Assembly: GCA_947179485.1 (NCBI GenBank)
Contig: OX359247.1
Span: forward strand, 57,137,131-57,201,130
Reading direction: 5' to 3'
Source: Allacma fusca
Taxonomy: Eukaryota > Arthropoda > Collembola > Symphypleona > Sminthuridae
Length of the DNA: 64,000 nucleotides
Below the pieces are notes generated by a model. It worked only from the letters and a program-made list of their open reading frames with translations. It was not told the DNA's origin and made no database searches. Of the stretch, positions 44,275 to 56,899 are shown piece by piece. Position numbers and translations under genes: made by a program. The stretch's first letter is position 1, and each line of letters starts with the position of its first letter.

Positions 44275-47200
44275 TTAAAACTCTTTGTTGTACAGAAATC
44301 TTTCCACCAAATCCAACACCCATTCTGGCTGATCTCGAATGGCATAATTGCCAGCATTACGAATCATGGCATAGACAAAGTTATCCGTCGTTTTGATGTA
44401 ACCTGCCACGTCTCCATTGACTCTCCAGATTTTTCTCTGGGCTTTAGAGTAGTCGTCCTTTCCCTTCCATTTAAGGTTGCTGATTAATCTTGTCAAGCTT
44501 TGTTGTACGGTAGCCAAGTCAAATTGTGCCGAATAAAAGAGTACGCGGTAGTCCCGGTCGAGCATTTCCTGAATCAAGTCTTCATGAGCACCAACGAATT
44601 CCTTCGTGAAGCGAGTGTAGACATTTGGGTCCCCATTCATGAATTTGTGAAGCCCGACGTGAAGATAGTTATGGATTTCTTTTGAGTCGATGAACTTCAG
44701 GAATTTGCTTTCGTCAAGTAGAGGTTTGTCCATCAAGGCACTTCTATAGTCCAGGAACCCAGTGGTGTTTTCAAGGAGAGAGCCTGGACCGAGTACAGTA
44801 GTCCATAAAAGCTGTGAATTCCGTTGTAAGCACACTCAAATTTTAAAATTCAGGACGTTTAACTATTTAAAGTATATGGGCAGAGGTATTCAACTCATGA
44901 TAAATGAAGTATTGGCATGGCCTTGCTATTTGGTTGGTGATTTCAGAGTGTCAAAGCATAATTTCTAGCTTTTCCAGTGGTTACATAAAAGTGAGTTTAA
45001 AAACGTTTTGATACTTTAACTTCGCAAGCAATTTTGCTGGGAATTTTCGTACTCATTTCCATCACAGGCTCACCTAACTGCAGTTGCAGTGAATAATCCA
45101 GGAACGGAATGATAAACATGTTTTTGACGTGGCCATGTCATTATGTATGTGTAGAGATATACCTAAGCATGAGATCGGTTCGGATAAAACACAAATCCGA
45201 ACCGTAACCGAACCGAAGTTTTCGGTTAATTTTTTGTCAAAATCCGAACCGAACCGTTTTGTTCGGATAAAAAAATTGTCCTATCCGGAACCGAACCGCC
45301 ATACATCGGTTCGGATGATTTTCATAACCGAACCGTTTGTCGGTTATCCGAATAACCGAAACAATATTTAACATGTTACCAGTGAAAATTTCATTCGAAA
45401 TAGATAAATATTTAATAAAACCTTTTCTGAAAATCTTTGTTTAAAAAAATGTCGTTCAATATTAAAACAATTATTACACTAATTTTTATCAAATTCGACC
45501 TATTATTTATCTTCAAATGACAACTAAAAACCTAAGGATCAAATCTCCAGTAAGACCAAATGGTCCTAAATCTCACTTTTCATCTTTTGCTCATTGCTCC
45601 CGGTAGTTTGTGTCCTTATTACGGAGTCGGAGGTTTCCACGGATGGCATATTAAATGTAGTATTAATGCACTTATTTAATTTAAGCTAAAAATTAGATAA
45701 CGCTGTTTGAAACTAATTGCGATGTGGTGAACAAATGTATGCGTTCTCGTGGTCCATGCTTTGTGCTTTCTAAATATATTGCAGATACATAATGAAACAA
45801 TCATTTGTCTCGAGAAATTCATGCTACAGCCGTTCTCGATTACGATTTCCTAAAACTTTTAGGAGCGAAATTCAAAATCGGTTATCCGTCGGTTTAACCG
45901 AGCGGTTACATTTACTTAATCCGAACCGATCGGATAAATTCATATTTAAAACCGAACCGATCCGAAACCGATATCCGGTTAGGCATTGACGTATCCGAAC
46001 CGTTCGGTTATTTCAATTCGGTTACGACTTTTCTAACCGAACCGTCGGTTTCGGTTAACCGATGGTCGGATAACCGCGTTAAACCGAACTGATCTCATGC
46101 TTAGATCTACCTAACCGTGGGAATAAATGTGGCGTTTGATTCTTTTATTGACACCCCGTATTGCTAGAAGGAAACAAAACTGAACGTACCTCTGATGCTT
46201 TTTGAATATTTCCCTTGTTAAACTCTAACAATCCCTTACTCATGGCATCATCAAACTGCTTTTTTTGCTCTTCATCAATCAACCCAAAGTTGTACAAGGT
46301 TTGTGACCGATCGAGATCTTGCTGAATGTCAAAATATGGAGAGCCTATGACAACTCCCTTTAAATTTATCTTAACATCACTTTTTGAATTCTCCAAATCA
46401 ATGTGTCTAACGACATACGGAATCAATGTTGCTGTAAATATAAATACATACACATTATTCTGAAAAAATGTCTAGAGACAAAAGTTATTTGGGTTTTCAA
46501 GACCATTTCTTTTACCAGCATAAGTTTCTCCGGCTAAATAGAAATCTCGAGGTTGAAATTCGTTGAATAGTATAAAAAATTGCTTTAACGCCTCATATAT
46601 TCCTATCGCTTCTTCGTCCGAATTATTTGCAAACGCGTTTTCATTTTTGGCAAAACTGAAACCTTCAAAAACAATTGAGAACCAGAAGGTCAAGTGGGAA
46701 AAACATGATAAGGAAAGATTTGAAAATTAATTGTATTTTGTCCTTTAATAATGTATTTAAGCTTACCAGTTCCCACAGGGGCGTCAATATATAACATTGA
46801 ATGTGTTTTTGTCCATGTCACATTTCTATCCGTCACAACGTTGTTTTCCTCAAGTTCGAAGGGACCCGTTTCTAAGAATATGCCTACCACAGAACTAAAC
46901 CCAGGAATATCGTTCACCCAAAGTATGACTGGGGCTTTGTCAGGATTTTCCTGTTCAATACAATAACATCATCATACTTGCAGTTTTGGTCCAAAGTTCA
47001 AATTCAGTTCCATTCACATCTCAAAATTTTTCGTGCCGTTCAGTTAAGTTCAAGTTAAGTTCCCTTTGTTAAAATCTTGTCCTAATTCAGTTCAATTCAC
47101 TGTGTATTTTCCAGTCGTTACGTTCAGTTCAGTTAATTCTTGCAGTATTTTTTCAAAGTTCAATTCAATTCATAATATACTTTTCGGTCGTTCAGTTCAG

Positions 47201-49668
47201 TTCACTTTATCTGTCATTAGCGTGTAAATTACGATATATTTAAGTGCCATTTATTTTTATTTTTATAGTTTGGAGCTTTGACTGAAGGAAGATTTTTTTG
47301 CTAAATGACTGATTAAATAACTGCTTTCAAAACTCCGGTGTTTTGAATTTGAGCTTTCTGATAAACAATCAATGTAAAAAAACCAAGCGCTTTTAAATTA
47401 ATAAACCATATAACTATGCTTACAATTATTGGGCTTTTTAATTCATGCAACTTCGGCCAAAATGTACTGAATACTCGTTCTTCAATGTAAAAATCTGTTT
47501 ACATGTAAGAAATTTGATTGATTTGTAATTTAATGTCATTGAAATGTATTATCAAAAACCTGGGTGCTATCTTTTAAGATTACAAAAAATTTTTTTCATG
47601 CAATTTAGAGATATTTTGTATAATATTCGTTTTGTGTTCATGATTATATGAACTTATATTCAAACCCTGACTCTTAAGTTCAATTCAGTTCAATTTGCGT
47701 CACTTGAACGTATGATGAACGTTCGTTCACATTCAAAATAAGTTCTTCTGAGTTAAATTCAAATTCATTCAATCAAAAGTTTGCATTTAGCTAGTTCGTT
47801 CAAGTTCATTCAAAAACAATAAGAATAAGGGCTAGTTCAGTTCAGTTCACCACTTTATGAACTGAACGGCTGCAAGTATGAACATCATTAAAAAGCTGTA
47901 GCTGTATAAGATGGTCTTTATAATGATCATTTCCAGCCCCAGAAATACTTTAGGATTTGAAATTACAGTATGCTGAATTATCTGTATCTTTGTAGAGGTT
48001 CTCACTTTACAGGTCAAAATTTGCTTCCTTCAATATAAGGAACGCTCACTAGTAATACTTTAAATTTCAAGCCTGTTATGTGTATATGCCACAAATAAAT
48101 AATATATATTGTATGCAATAATGTCACAGAATATGTAGAATATTAATTTGGAAGAACACTCGCATGAAACCGTTATTGGTTTTCCTGCAGTCTTAATGGC
48201 TATTTTTGAAAAGTAACCTTTATTGGTATCATTCACTTCACTTCTGAGTTGATTTTAAAGGTGTGTTTTAGGTTGATAGTGCTTTTGCAGGTATATAAAT
48301 TACAAGTGACTTTCTTTATAGCACCAAAAAATATTTTGACATTTCTGCTGCCAAGAATGCTAGTTTTTCTCATTATATGAGTTTAAAATTCGGCTGAGTT
48401 TTACTTTCCCGGCAACAAAAATACCTACCACCAACCTACCACCAAGCCTAGGTCCGTTGATGGTAGGTTATGGTGGTAAGGAATTGGTACGGTATGGAGG
48501 CAGTGTATAGTGGTAGGGTCATTAGGCAGGATATGTTTGCAAGGTGTGTTGGTAGGGAATGTTGGTGGGGTATGTTGGTAAGGTTGGTAGGGCACGTTGG
48601 TAGGATATGGTGGTAGGTTCAGGTGATAAGGTATGGTGGTAGGGTTGTAGGGGTAGGTTACAGGGGTTGGATTTTTGTAAATCTCCCTGGAAGATTATTT
48701 CTGAATTTCCCTGCTGAATCAAATGTCCCTGCTGGGCAGTCCTCAACAATTTCAAAAATCCCTGCTGAAAAAAAGGTCAACGATTTTCAAAATCCCTGTT
48801 GGAGAAAATAATTTCCCTGCAAGTCGTCAAATCCCTGTCAAATAAGGTCAACCCATCTAAAAATCCCTGTTTGCCTGACAAATTTCCCTGAAACACGTAA
48901 CAAATTTGAAAATCCCTGCCAAAAAAATATCAACGAATTTAAAAATCCCTGTTCGAAAATAGAATCCCTTCTCTTTGAGATTTTCCCTGCCAGAAATATT
49001 TTTCCCCTGGGAATAATCTTCCCGTCTTCCCACAAAAATCCGACCCCTGGACTAGGTTATGGTGGTAGGTTGGTGGAATTAACAGGTATTATAGTGTTTC
49101 TTTATGAGGTGGTAGGTAGTTTCGAAAGTAAAACTCTTACCAACCTAAAGCCTATAATTGCAACAATAAAAGATTCTGGGTTGTAAGGGGTACTACTTAA
49201 AAAATTTCCTCTACAAATGCATCGGGACATTTTTAAGTGATTTTATCCAAAAGCAAAGAACTTTTAAATGAACTAAATAAAAACAAACATCTCTAGTAAA
49301 AATGCATATTTTTACTAATGTAACACAGCGCCCCAAAGGCAACTTAGGGCGCCATAAATGTAAATTGTACTCACATTGCTATGCTATATGTTTATTTTCG
49401 CCAACATTTTTATTACCTGAGCAGGAAAGAACCAAAAAAATAGATTTGAATTGGTAATTTCGTCAATTGTGAGGAATCCGCTGTAGCTCTTTAGATCCTT
49501 TCCAGTTCGAATTAATTTGGTACTGCCTTCAGCGCTAGCTCGAGCTTTGACTAAATCGCCGCTTTTGATTAAAGGTGTTAAAAATAAGTCACCTTCAGTC
49601 GCTGAAGCGAAGAATGGTAGGGAGCATAGCCCCAAAAGAATGGCCACCAAAAATGAGCGTTTCCCCAT
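44275..49668 (-). CDS. Serine carboxypeptidase-like protein, catalytic residues lost (copy 2)
   Basis: Exons 49668-49417, 46950-46767, 46662-46516, 46431-46190 and 44811-44275 have the same lengths and phases as the first copy, giving 453 codons without interruption. Signal peptide, WVNDIPGFSS, GETYA (Thr for the nucleophilic Ser), FYSAQFD (Asp kept) and RNAGNYAIRDQP (Asn for the catalytic His) are identical to copy 1. About a dozen substitutions distinguish the proteins, for example LDWRS/LDYRS, EFAGA/EFVGA, DRGYR/DRDYR and SQGLVE/SKGLLE. Introns have grown independently: a hAT element at 45164-46103 in the last intron and one at 46973-47880 in the first. An intact frame in both copies despite a lost active site suggests a retained non-peptidase role such as binding; this is inference. 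Confidence 0.85.
45164..46103. mobile_element. hAT element with AACCGAACCG words
   Basis: Ends TAAGCATGAGATCGGTT...CTGATCTCATGCTTA with flanks GATATACC and GATCTACC (7/8). The empty site is at about 11252 in copy 1. It lies in the last intron of the carboxypeptidase-like gene. The interior is full of ACCGAACCG/CGGTTCGGT words. Confidence 0.85.
46973..47880. mobile_element. hAT element with AGTTCAATTC words
   Basis: Ends CATACTTGCAG...CTGCAAGTATG with the perfect duplication AACATCAT (46965-46972, 47881-47888). The empty site is at about 12115 in copy 1. Arms are rich in GTTCAGTTCA/TTCAATTC words. Confidence 0.95.
48396..49136. mobile_element. TIR element with GGTAGG words in intron 1 (copy 2)
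   Basis: Uninterrupted counterpart of 12624-14223: ends GAGTTTTACTTTC...GAAAGTAAAACTC, GGTAGG words on both arms and a TCCCTG-rich centre. Confidence 0.6.
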
Positions 49669-50132
49669 TTCCCGAGTTATGTCGCAAAATCACTAGATAA
49701 GCTGACAATGTGAATGCGATGTCACGTAGGCAACCGTTGTTTTTTACTTTTCAGAGCGTAGTTGAGAAATGCTGATTGCAAACCTCAAATTGTGACTGAG
49801 TAAAAATCGGAAGAAGCAAGACAAAACCTTCAGTATTTATTTGATGAAAGAAACTGTAGTGCAATGCGTATGCTTAAGCTAAGTTCTTAAAAAGAAATGG
49901 CTTCAAAACCGGTATTGTTACAGTAGTAAAAAACAGAAATTGCCAAATGTCAAACCAAGGTTTCAGCAGTACCGAAGTAGGAAAGAAATTGATAGACTCA
50001 CTGCAATGCTCACCCATAGAGACATATAAAAACCTTAAATGGCACTACATAGTAGAAATGCTGGAAATTATTATCATTGGCTACAAAGCTTTAAGCATGA
50101 CTGGAGATGACAGGAGTCATAAAACCTACATG

Positions 50133-50984
50133 CAAAGGTGGGCACCTCGCCTGAAACTAGGCCTTGTAAATAGGCAACTAGGAAGGAAGGAAAGCAAAAC
50201 GGATAGGTTTTTAGGAAAGGAACTAGAAAGGTTGTAGAATTTATGTCAAAACTAGGAAATAGAATAGGAAGGCTGAGAATATGTAAAATAATAGGCAAGT
50301 TCATAGGAAGGGTGAGGGAATTGGAAGGATCCTAGGAAGGACTACCGGGAAGACATATATTTGATGCCAACCAGCGGCAAGAGATGAAACTGGTTTGTAT
50401 GATTTCTGCTAGTTATTTGTATTGGACCGTATAACGTTGAATAAACGACAGTCAAACACAAACTGTGAAGAAATTCCACCCATATGGACCCCACTAATAG
50501 TTAGACGTCTGGATTCGGTGTTGCCGTAGACTTCATGTTGTGCTGTGAACAGGGTTTATTTTTAGTACATCAATATTCTGAATGCTGCTAACGTTAAAAT
50601 ATATCTTACAGAAAATCAATCCAAACTTGGAACTTATCATGTGTTCGTCTAACAATATACATTTTAAATGATGACAATTATCATATTTACCCAATTATGT
50701 TAATATATACATATTGTTTCTCAACGATATTCGTAAAGAAATGTACAATTTTGACCCAACCAACTTTAAGGCTGAACAAAGGCAATTCAGACTGAACTAG
50801 GCATTTTAGGCCCTACTAGGCAATTTAATAATCTGACAAGGAAATAGGAAGGGCAATTATATGCCCATTTTTAGGGAAAAGGAAATCAGCAAAAGTCCGG
50901 TTTAGGAAGGGTATTAGGAAGGACAATCGAGATTACATTGTAGAGGTAAGGTTTCAGGCGAGGAAAACCAGTTGCCCACCTTTG
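50133..50984. mobile_element. hAT element with TAGGAAGG words (copy 2)
   Basis: Same insertion as 15215-16070: ends CAAAGGTGGGCA...TGCCCACCTTTG, duplication CCTACATG on both sides. Confidence 0.9.
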
Positions 50985-51417
50985 CCTACATGTATACAAA
51001 ATTAGACGGATTAAATTCAAGCCAACGTTAAGAGAATACTTACATCTCAAAAAATAAGAGATACAGTGGGAACGAGACCTACTTCCCAGACCAACTGATG
51101 AGGATGGATCTGCTGGCTATGTTTGTCACTGAAAAAACAATTTTGCACTTAATATTTTTCAGAATGTGAAGTGCAAACGAGTGAAGGTACGGAAGATTCA
51201 ATAAACTATTTCACATATTGCTTATATTGGTATAACTATTATACATGATAATCTAAATTACACCGGTGAGAGATAAAAATATAGCTTAAAAAATGAAGCC
51301 CTTTGAGTCTTAAAGAGTGATGTGAAACAAAATCATTTATTTAGGTGCCAACATGTAGACCGAAAAAAGTGGTTATTTTGTAGGGAACAGCCTAATGGAG
51401 AAGCAGATATATTTAGT

Positions 51418-52423
51418 TCAATAAATAATACAACTATAGTTAAACTGGAAATTTAAGCTACTGACTTGACGTAGTATCGATTTAAGTAGATTTTCTGAGG
51501 TTCGCACTCCAGTCCGGTGAACTCCTTCACCGGAGGATGAAGTTTTTTTCAATATGGTAATTTGCACTCGAGCCTGAAACAGTTGAAGAAAAAATTGCTT
51601 TATACTTGGCAATGCAGGTTTGAAGATCACCAAAACGTTTTACCATAACAAATATTAGCACATAAATCGAAATCGCACAACTTGTTTAGAAATTAATTCA
51701 CTGGTTTCGAGGAAGTATTTAATACATGCCTGATTGTGCTTGCTTCTGACCATAAACCAGAGATGCGCAACCTTCGAAGGCTAGCCTTCCAAGAAGGCTA
51801 GCCTTCCAAGAAGGCTCCCTTGAAGGTGGAAAGGTAACTTTCTTAACGTTGCCGAAGGAACGGAAGGATGGCGATACTTTTTTCTGAAGGCTGAAGGAAG
51901 CCTTCACAAAAACTAGCAATGAAGGATTGTGAAGGAAGGGTTCCTAAATGTTACCCCTCTAAGGCCGTGAAGGCTTCCAGGTACATGAAATATCTATAAC
52001 GTGTAAGCATAGCATATGTAACGACGTTTTGCTGCTAGCGCAACAATACAGCCAATTCGTTAACTCACAACTGACAATATGTGCCCGCTCTCTTCACTAC
52101 ACCGAGTGCAAAACGTTTTTAAGCGGGTTGTAGTTTAAAATTGAAGGAAGGCTAATTTTAGAAGAAGGCTGAAGGCAAAAATGAGTATGTATTTTGGAAG
52201 GAAGGGTGAAGGGAGGCAGGTTATTTAGAGGGCTTCATTCTAGGACATGTTGAAGGGAAAATTTGTACTGATTTTTCGCCTTCAAAGGCTTGAAGGAAGG
52301 CTATTTCCTTTGCGCATCTCTGCCATAAACAACTTTTCCGTCAAACTCATCGCAAGGCACGCCCATGTCAGTTCCTACTTGAGCAATAGTTATGTTCAGA
52401 TGATCTTCTATATCTTCCAAGTA
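51418..52423 (-). pseudogene. Two-exon gene remnant of unknown function (copy 2)
   Basis: Counterpart of 16505-16936. The first exon starts at 52423 after TTATTTCCAG and reads [19 protein letters not shown] without the stop seen in copy 1. Here the exon is instead broken by a hAT MITE (51758-52322) inserted in the codons for KVVYG. The second exon region runs to 51418. Function not recognised. Confidence 0.4.
51758..52322. mobile_element. hAT MITE with GAAGGC words in an exon
   Basis: Ends CAGAGATGCGCA...GCGCATCTCTG with the perfect duplication CCATAAAC (51750-51757, 52323-52330). The empty site is at about 16836 in copy 1. Confidence 0.95.
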
Positions 52424-52455
52424 CTGGAAATAATTACACACAATTCTGAATTCCT

Positions 52456-52980
52456 AAAGTGACAAATGTGGGATTTGCTGACGACTTGGCTGTGGTATCT
52501 AAATCTGTGGAAGGAGCACGTGAGTTGGGGGAAATGGCTTTATTAATTATGGACAAAGTTGGATACAGTTTGAATTTATCAAAATGTAAATCAATCAATA
52601 TAGTGAATGGAGAATTATGTGAATATTAATTGATGCAAATTTTATCATACCATCAATTCGATAAGATGAAACCATCAAATATCTTGGCGTTAATTTCAAT
52701 AATGAAATTATTTCTGAATTTGCTGCTACAATGAAAACTTTTGGAAAAGATTTGCAAAACTTAGTGAGCAAACAAATGCTCCGTCCAGATCATAAGCTTC
52801 CATTATCAACCAACACATCTGGCCAACACTTATTTATCCATTGCAATGTGCTCCCATGAAAAAAATTCCAAAGCGTTTTTTATTGGACATGAATAACGTA
52901 TTAACGAAGTCTATAAAAGAAATTGTTGGTCTCCTGATGATATTCCGACTTCAGTGCTTTATACCTAAAGAAGTTTAAGA
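52456..52980 (+). pseudogene. Non-LTR reverse transcriptase relic (copy 2)
   Basis: Better preserved than copy 1: VGFADDLAVVSKSVEGARE (FADD box), MDKVGYSLNLSKCKS and INIVNGELCEY, then KYLGV-like and C-terminal IKEIVGLP-like blocks in shifted frames. It leads directly into the 36-bp minisatellite at 52985. Confidence 0.7.
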
Positions 52981-53691
52981 GTTACTGTTGTCTGGTCTTA
53001 TGTAAAGTAAGCAATGTATTTTGTAGTTTGGTCCTTTGTAAAGTAAGCAATGTATTTTGTAGTTTGGTCTTATGTAAAGTAAGCAATGTATTTTGTAGTT
53101 TGGTCCTTTGTAAAGTAAGCAATGTATTTTGTAGTTTGGTCTTATGTAAAGTAAGCAATGTATTTTGTAGTTTGGTCTTATGTAAAGTAAGCAATGTATT
53201 TTGTAGTTTGGTCTTATGTAAAGTAAGCAATGTATTTTGTAGTTTGGTCTTATGTAAAGTAAGCAATGTATTTTGTAGTTTGGTCTTATGTAAAGTAAGC
53301 AATGTATTTTGTAGTTTGGTCTTATGTAAAGTAAGCAATGTATTTTGTAGTTTGGTCTTATGTAAAGTAAGCAATGTATTTTGTAGTTTGGCATTATGTA
53401 AAGTAAGCAATGTATTTTGTAGTTTGGCATTATGTAAAGTAAGCAATGTATTTTGTAGTTTGGCATTATGTAAAGTAAGCAATGTATTTTGTAGTTTGGT
53501 CCTTTGTAAAGTAAGCAATGTATTTTGTAGTTTGGTCTTATGTAAAGTAAGCAATGTATTTTGTAGTTTGGTCTTATGTAAAGTAAGCAATGTATTTTGT
53601 AGTTTGGTCTTATGTAAAGTAAGTAATGTATTTTGTAGTGTGGCCGTATGTAAAGTAAGTAATGTATTTTGTAGTGTGGCCTTATGTAAAG

Positions 53692-55421
53692 CAGTGCTGC
53701 GATCGGGTCAAGTCATTTCAAAACTTGACCATGAACTTGACTTGACCACGAAACTTCAAGTAATTTTCAAGACACAACTTGAACTTGATAACTCGCGTTC
53801 GTGTAATTACTTGACTTGTCAAGTTCAAGTAATCAACTAACTTTTGTAAGACCCGAACTTGATCAAGTAATTAAAGTTCCAAACTTGACTTGAACTTGAC
53901 TTGACCATGACTTGAACGCGACTTGAACTTGACAATTCAAGTTAAGTACCACAAAAAATTAAACGTGACCACAATAAGTCAAACTTACATCAGAAAATTA
54001 TTTCCTTCAGACTGAAAACCAAAACGCATTCAAAAAACAATTTTACTGCTACTTTTTATTTAAAACATTGGAGGACAACTTTGCACCTCCACCAGTGAAA
54101 CATTATGATTTGTTGTTGCTTATTATTAAATAGAGTTTCTAATTGTTCCTTAGGATATTATGCAACAAGGAGCAGTTTCACGTAACTCCTTTAGTAAGAT
54201 AAATGATACACTCGCAAGTAAGGGGGTACTGTCTGGGTGGCACGGGTATTTTGGAAGTGTATGAGTAACTATGAATTGTGTAATAAATGTTATGTTACTG
54301 TGTGTAATTTGTAATGTTTAATATACTTAGGAACTGTATATTTATTCTTGAACTTTCTATATTTCAAACTTATAAATCCATTTCACAAGTTAGAACTTGG
54401 CTCTCGATCTTCCAATATCCAACTGACTCGCCAGTTGTACATTCTCCGATCTCGCTTCTCAATCTCTATTCTATCTACATTCCAATCTTTATCATTAATG
54501 TAAATACTATTCCTTAGGAATAGTTCATACCTTGAATTCATCCTTGAGTTCATATTCTAATTTAACATCATATATGTATCCGTGACAAGCGTATACCGAA
54601 TACAGTAAAAGGTCGATATAAGGGACTATATAATTTATAAAGCAATTTCCCTTATACAAAACGTCTAATGCATTGCGTAAATGTAAGTTGGGGTCAAAAA
54701 AAATGATATCGATATTTCCTTATAAGCTGAGCCCTTATAACGGACTTGCACTGTATATCTGAGAAGTTTTACATAGTGTCAAGTTTTATAAAATGTTCAA
54801 ATATGCATATATACATATACCTATTTGAGCCTTACGAGTACTCTTAATTTAAAATTCAATAAACTAGTATTTACTTACTTATTAAACGCTTTTTGTAAAG
54901 AGCCATCCAAGCTCATTTTATACTGGAATTTATTTACACAAGTTGAAACTAATATTCTAAGCAACAATATGAATTATCAAGATAGTTCTTTCATTTCGTG
55001 GAGAGGTTACTGCAACAACTATCAATGAGCAACGTCTGGTAACCAAGACCTTCATAAAACGGACTCCGATTTTGAATTTTGTCCTTTGATTTATGGCATG
55101 TGCAAACATTATACCCTGGACATTGCTTCTGTCCTTTACGGCATAGGCAATCTAAAATTACTTGAACTTGACCATGAAATCTCAAGTTCATGGTCAAGTT
55201 TTTTCTTTCCATTACTTGACCCTGAACTTGACTTGAGATTCAAGTAAATTTCTCTTACTTGTACTTGAACCTGACTTGTCTTAGAATGTCATGGTCAAGA
55301 CGAGTACGTACTTGAACTTGACCCGAAAGATTCAAGTAAAAAAATTGGCCAACTTGAACTTGACCCGAACTTGAACTTGACTTGAAAACTCAAGTATTAC
55401 TTGAACTTGTCCGCAGCACTG
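53692..55421. mobile_element. hAT element with CTTGA words, longer form
   Basis: Ends CAGTGCTGCG...CGCAGCACTG with the perfect duplication ATGTAAAG (53684-53691, 55422-55429), which is part of the 36-bp repeat unit. It is about 570 bp longer than the relative at 7212-8373, with extra non-coding sequence at about 54070-54600. No transposase. Confidence 0.95.
54603..54753. mobile_element. Small TA-flanked TIR element nested in the hAT
   Basis: CAGTAAAAGGTCGATATAAG...TTGCACTG with TA flanks, orthologous to 7623-7779. Confidence 0.65.
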
Positions 55422-56122
55422 ATGTAAAGTAAGTAATGTATTTTGTAGTGTGGCCTTATGTAAAGTAAGTAATGTATTTTGTAGGGTGGCCTTATGTGAA
55501 GTAAGTAACGTATTTTGTCACCTGAAGAATGTATTTAGAATTTGTAATTTGTTTTTCGGAAACATGTATTTTACACAGCTCTGTTGATTCGTAAGCTATT
55601 TGAGTTCCCTTGCAAAAATCTATGCCGACCAAAATTTTGAAATCATGGAAATCATTTTCACGAATATTAAAACTATGGATTTATCTCCCAATATGCAAGG
55701 ATTCATGAGAGAGCTAAATCCTTCCTCAGGAGGAAATTTCCTATGATACAGGTTTTAATTATATGAAAGTCAAATTAATATTTAGCAGGGTTCCGATTTT
55801 AGCCGTCACCATGAATTTTGCAAACCGCATTGAAAAACATGAGTACATTTTGAAGGCTTGGTTAAAATTTCCAAATATTCTTTTGCTAGAACAGTAAAGT
55901 GGAATGGAATTAGTTTTGTTCTTGTGATTTAAATATTCTTAAATGTGCATTATAGTTATACAGTGTCTAATGGTTGAAAAGCCGTAAGAAAGCAAGCAAT
56001 TACATTTAAAACAGTTTTGGATTATAAAACAAGAAATTGTTGAAGCAAAAGTTTAAAAAATGTTACTAGTATAAATAAACTTTGAAATAATTATATTTGT
56101 TCTTTAGGTCCCATGGCTTGCC

Positions 56123-56291
56123 TCGGGATGGATTAATAAAATAATTTTTACCCTGTCCCTAACCCTCAAAATAGATTTGTGGGCCTTGAAACATGATATC
56201 TGCAATCTGAGGGCCTTAGTCAACATTTTACCCTGAACCTAAATTTTTTACCCTGGCCGGTCCTGGGTAAATCCCCGTAAATCCACCCCTG
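56123..56291. mobile_element. Short hAT MITE in P450 exon (copy 2)
   Basis: Same insertion as 20926-21096; left end TCGGGATGGATT, right end AATCCACCCCTG, flanks decayed. Confidence 0.85.
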
Positions 56292-56346
56292 GCTTTTCCT
56301 GTGATTGGTAATATGCTGGAATTAGGAGGATTTAAACACGTGAAAC

Positions 56347-56899
56347 CAGAGATGCGCAGCCTTCGAAGGCTAGCCTTCCAAGAAGGCTTCCTTGAAGGCG
56401 GAAAGGTAACTTTCTTAACATTGCAGAAGGAATGGAAGGATGTGGATACTCTTTTCCTGAATGCTGAAGGAAGCCTTCACAAAAATAGCAATGAAGGATT
56501 GTGAAGAAAGGTTCGTAAATATTAGCCCTCTATGGCCGTGAAGGCTTCCAAGTACACGAAATATCTATGACGTGAAATTATAGCATATATGCAATGACGT
56601 TTTGCTGCTAGCGCAACAATGTAGCCAATTCGTGAACTCACAACTGACAATGTGTGCCCGCTCTCTGCACTGCAATGAATCATGTTAGTGCAAAACGTTT
56701 CTAAGCGGGTTGTAGTTTAAAATTGAAGGAAGGCTAATTTTAGGAGAAGGCAAAAATGAGTGTATGTATTTTGGAAGGAAGGGTGAAGGAAGGCAGATTA
56801 TTTACAGGGCTTCATTTTAGGATATGTTGAAGGGGAAATTTTTACTGAATTTTCGCCTTCGAAGGTTTGAAGGAAGGCTATTTTGTTTGCGCATCTCTG
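56347..56899. mobile_element. hAT MITE with GAAGGC words in P450 exon, un-nested
   Basis: Ends CAGAGATGCGCA...GCGCATCTCTG, duplication CGTGAAAC on both sides. Same insertion as 21152-24623 but without the nested elements, which dates those later or marks them as lost here. Confidence 0.95.

Larger units (their letters stand above)
52985..55520. repeat. 36-bp minisatellite (copy 2), split by a hAT element
   Basis: About 20 units of the 36-bp repeat run from 52985 to 53691, and about two and a half more at 55422-55520 beyond the inserted hAT element. Units are more uniform than in copy 1, indicating recent expansion or homogenisation. Long open frames on both strands are a by-product of the 36-bp period. 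Confidence 0.9.

Noticed and set aside
53028-53840. A 270-codon open frame and long minus-strand frames
   Set aside because: Same minisatellite effect; the end runs into a hAT terminus.
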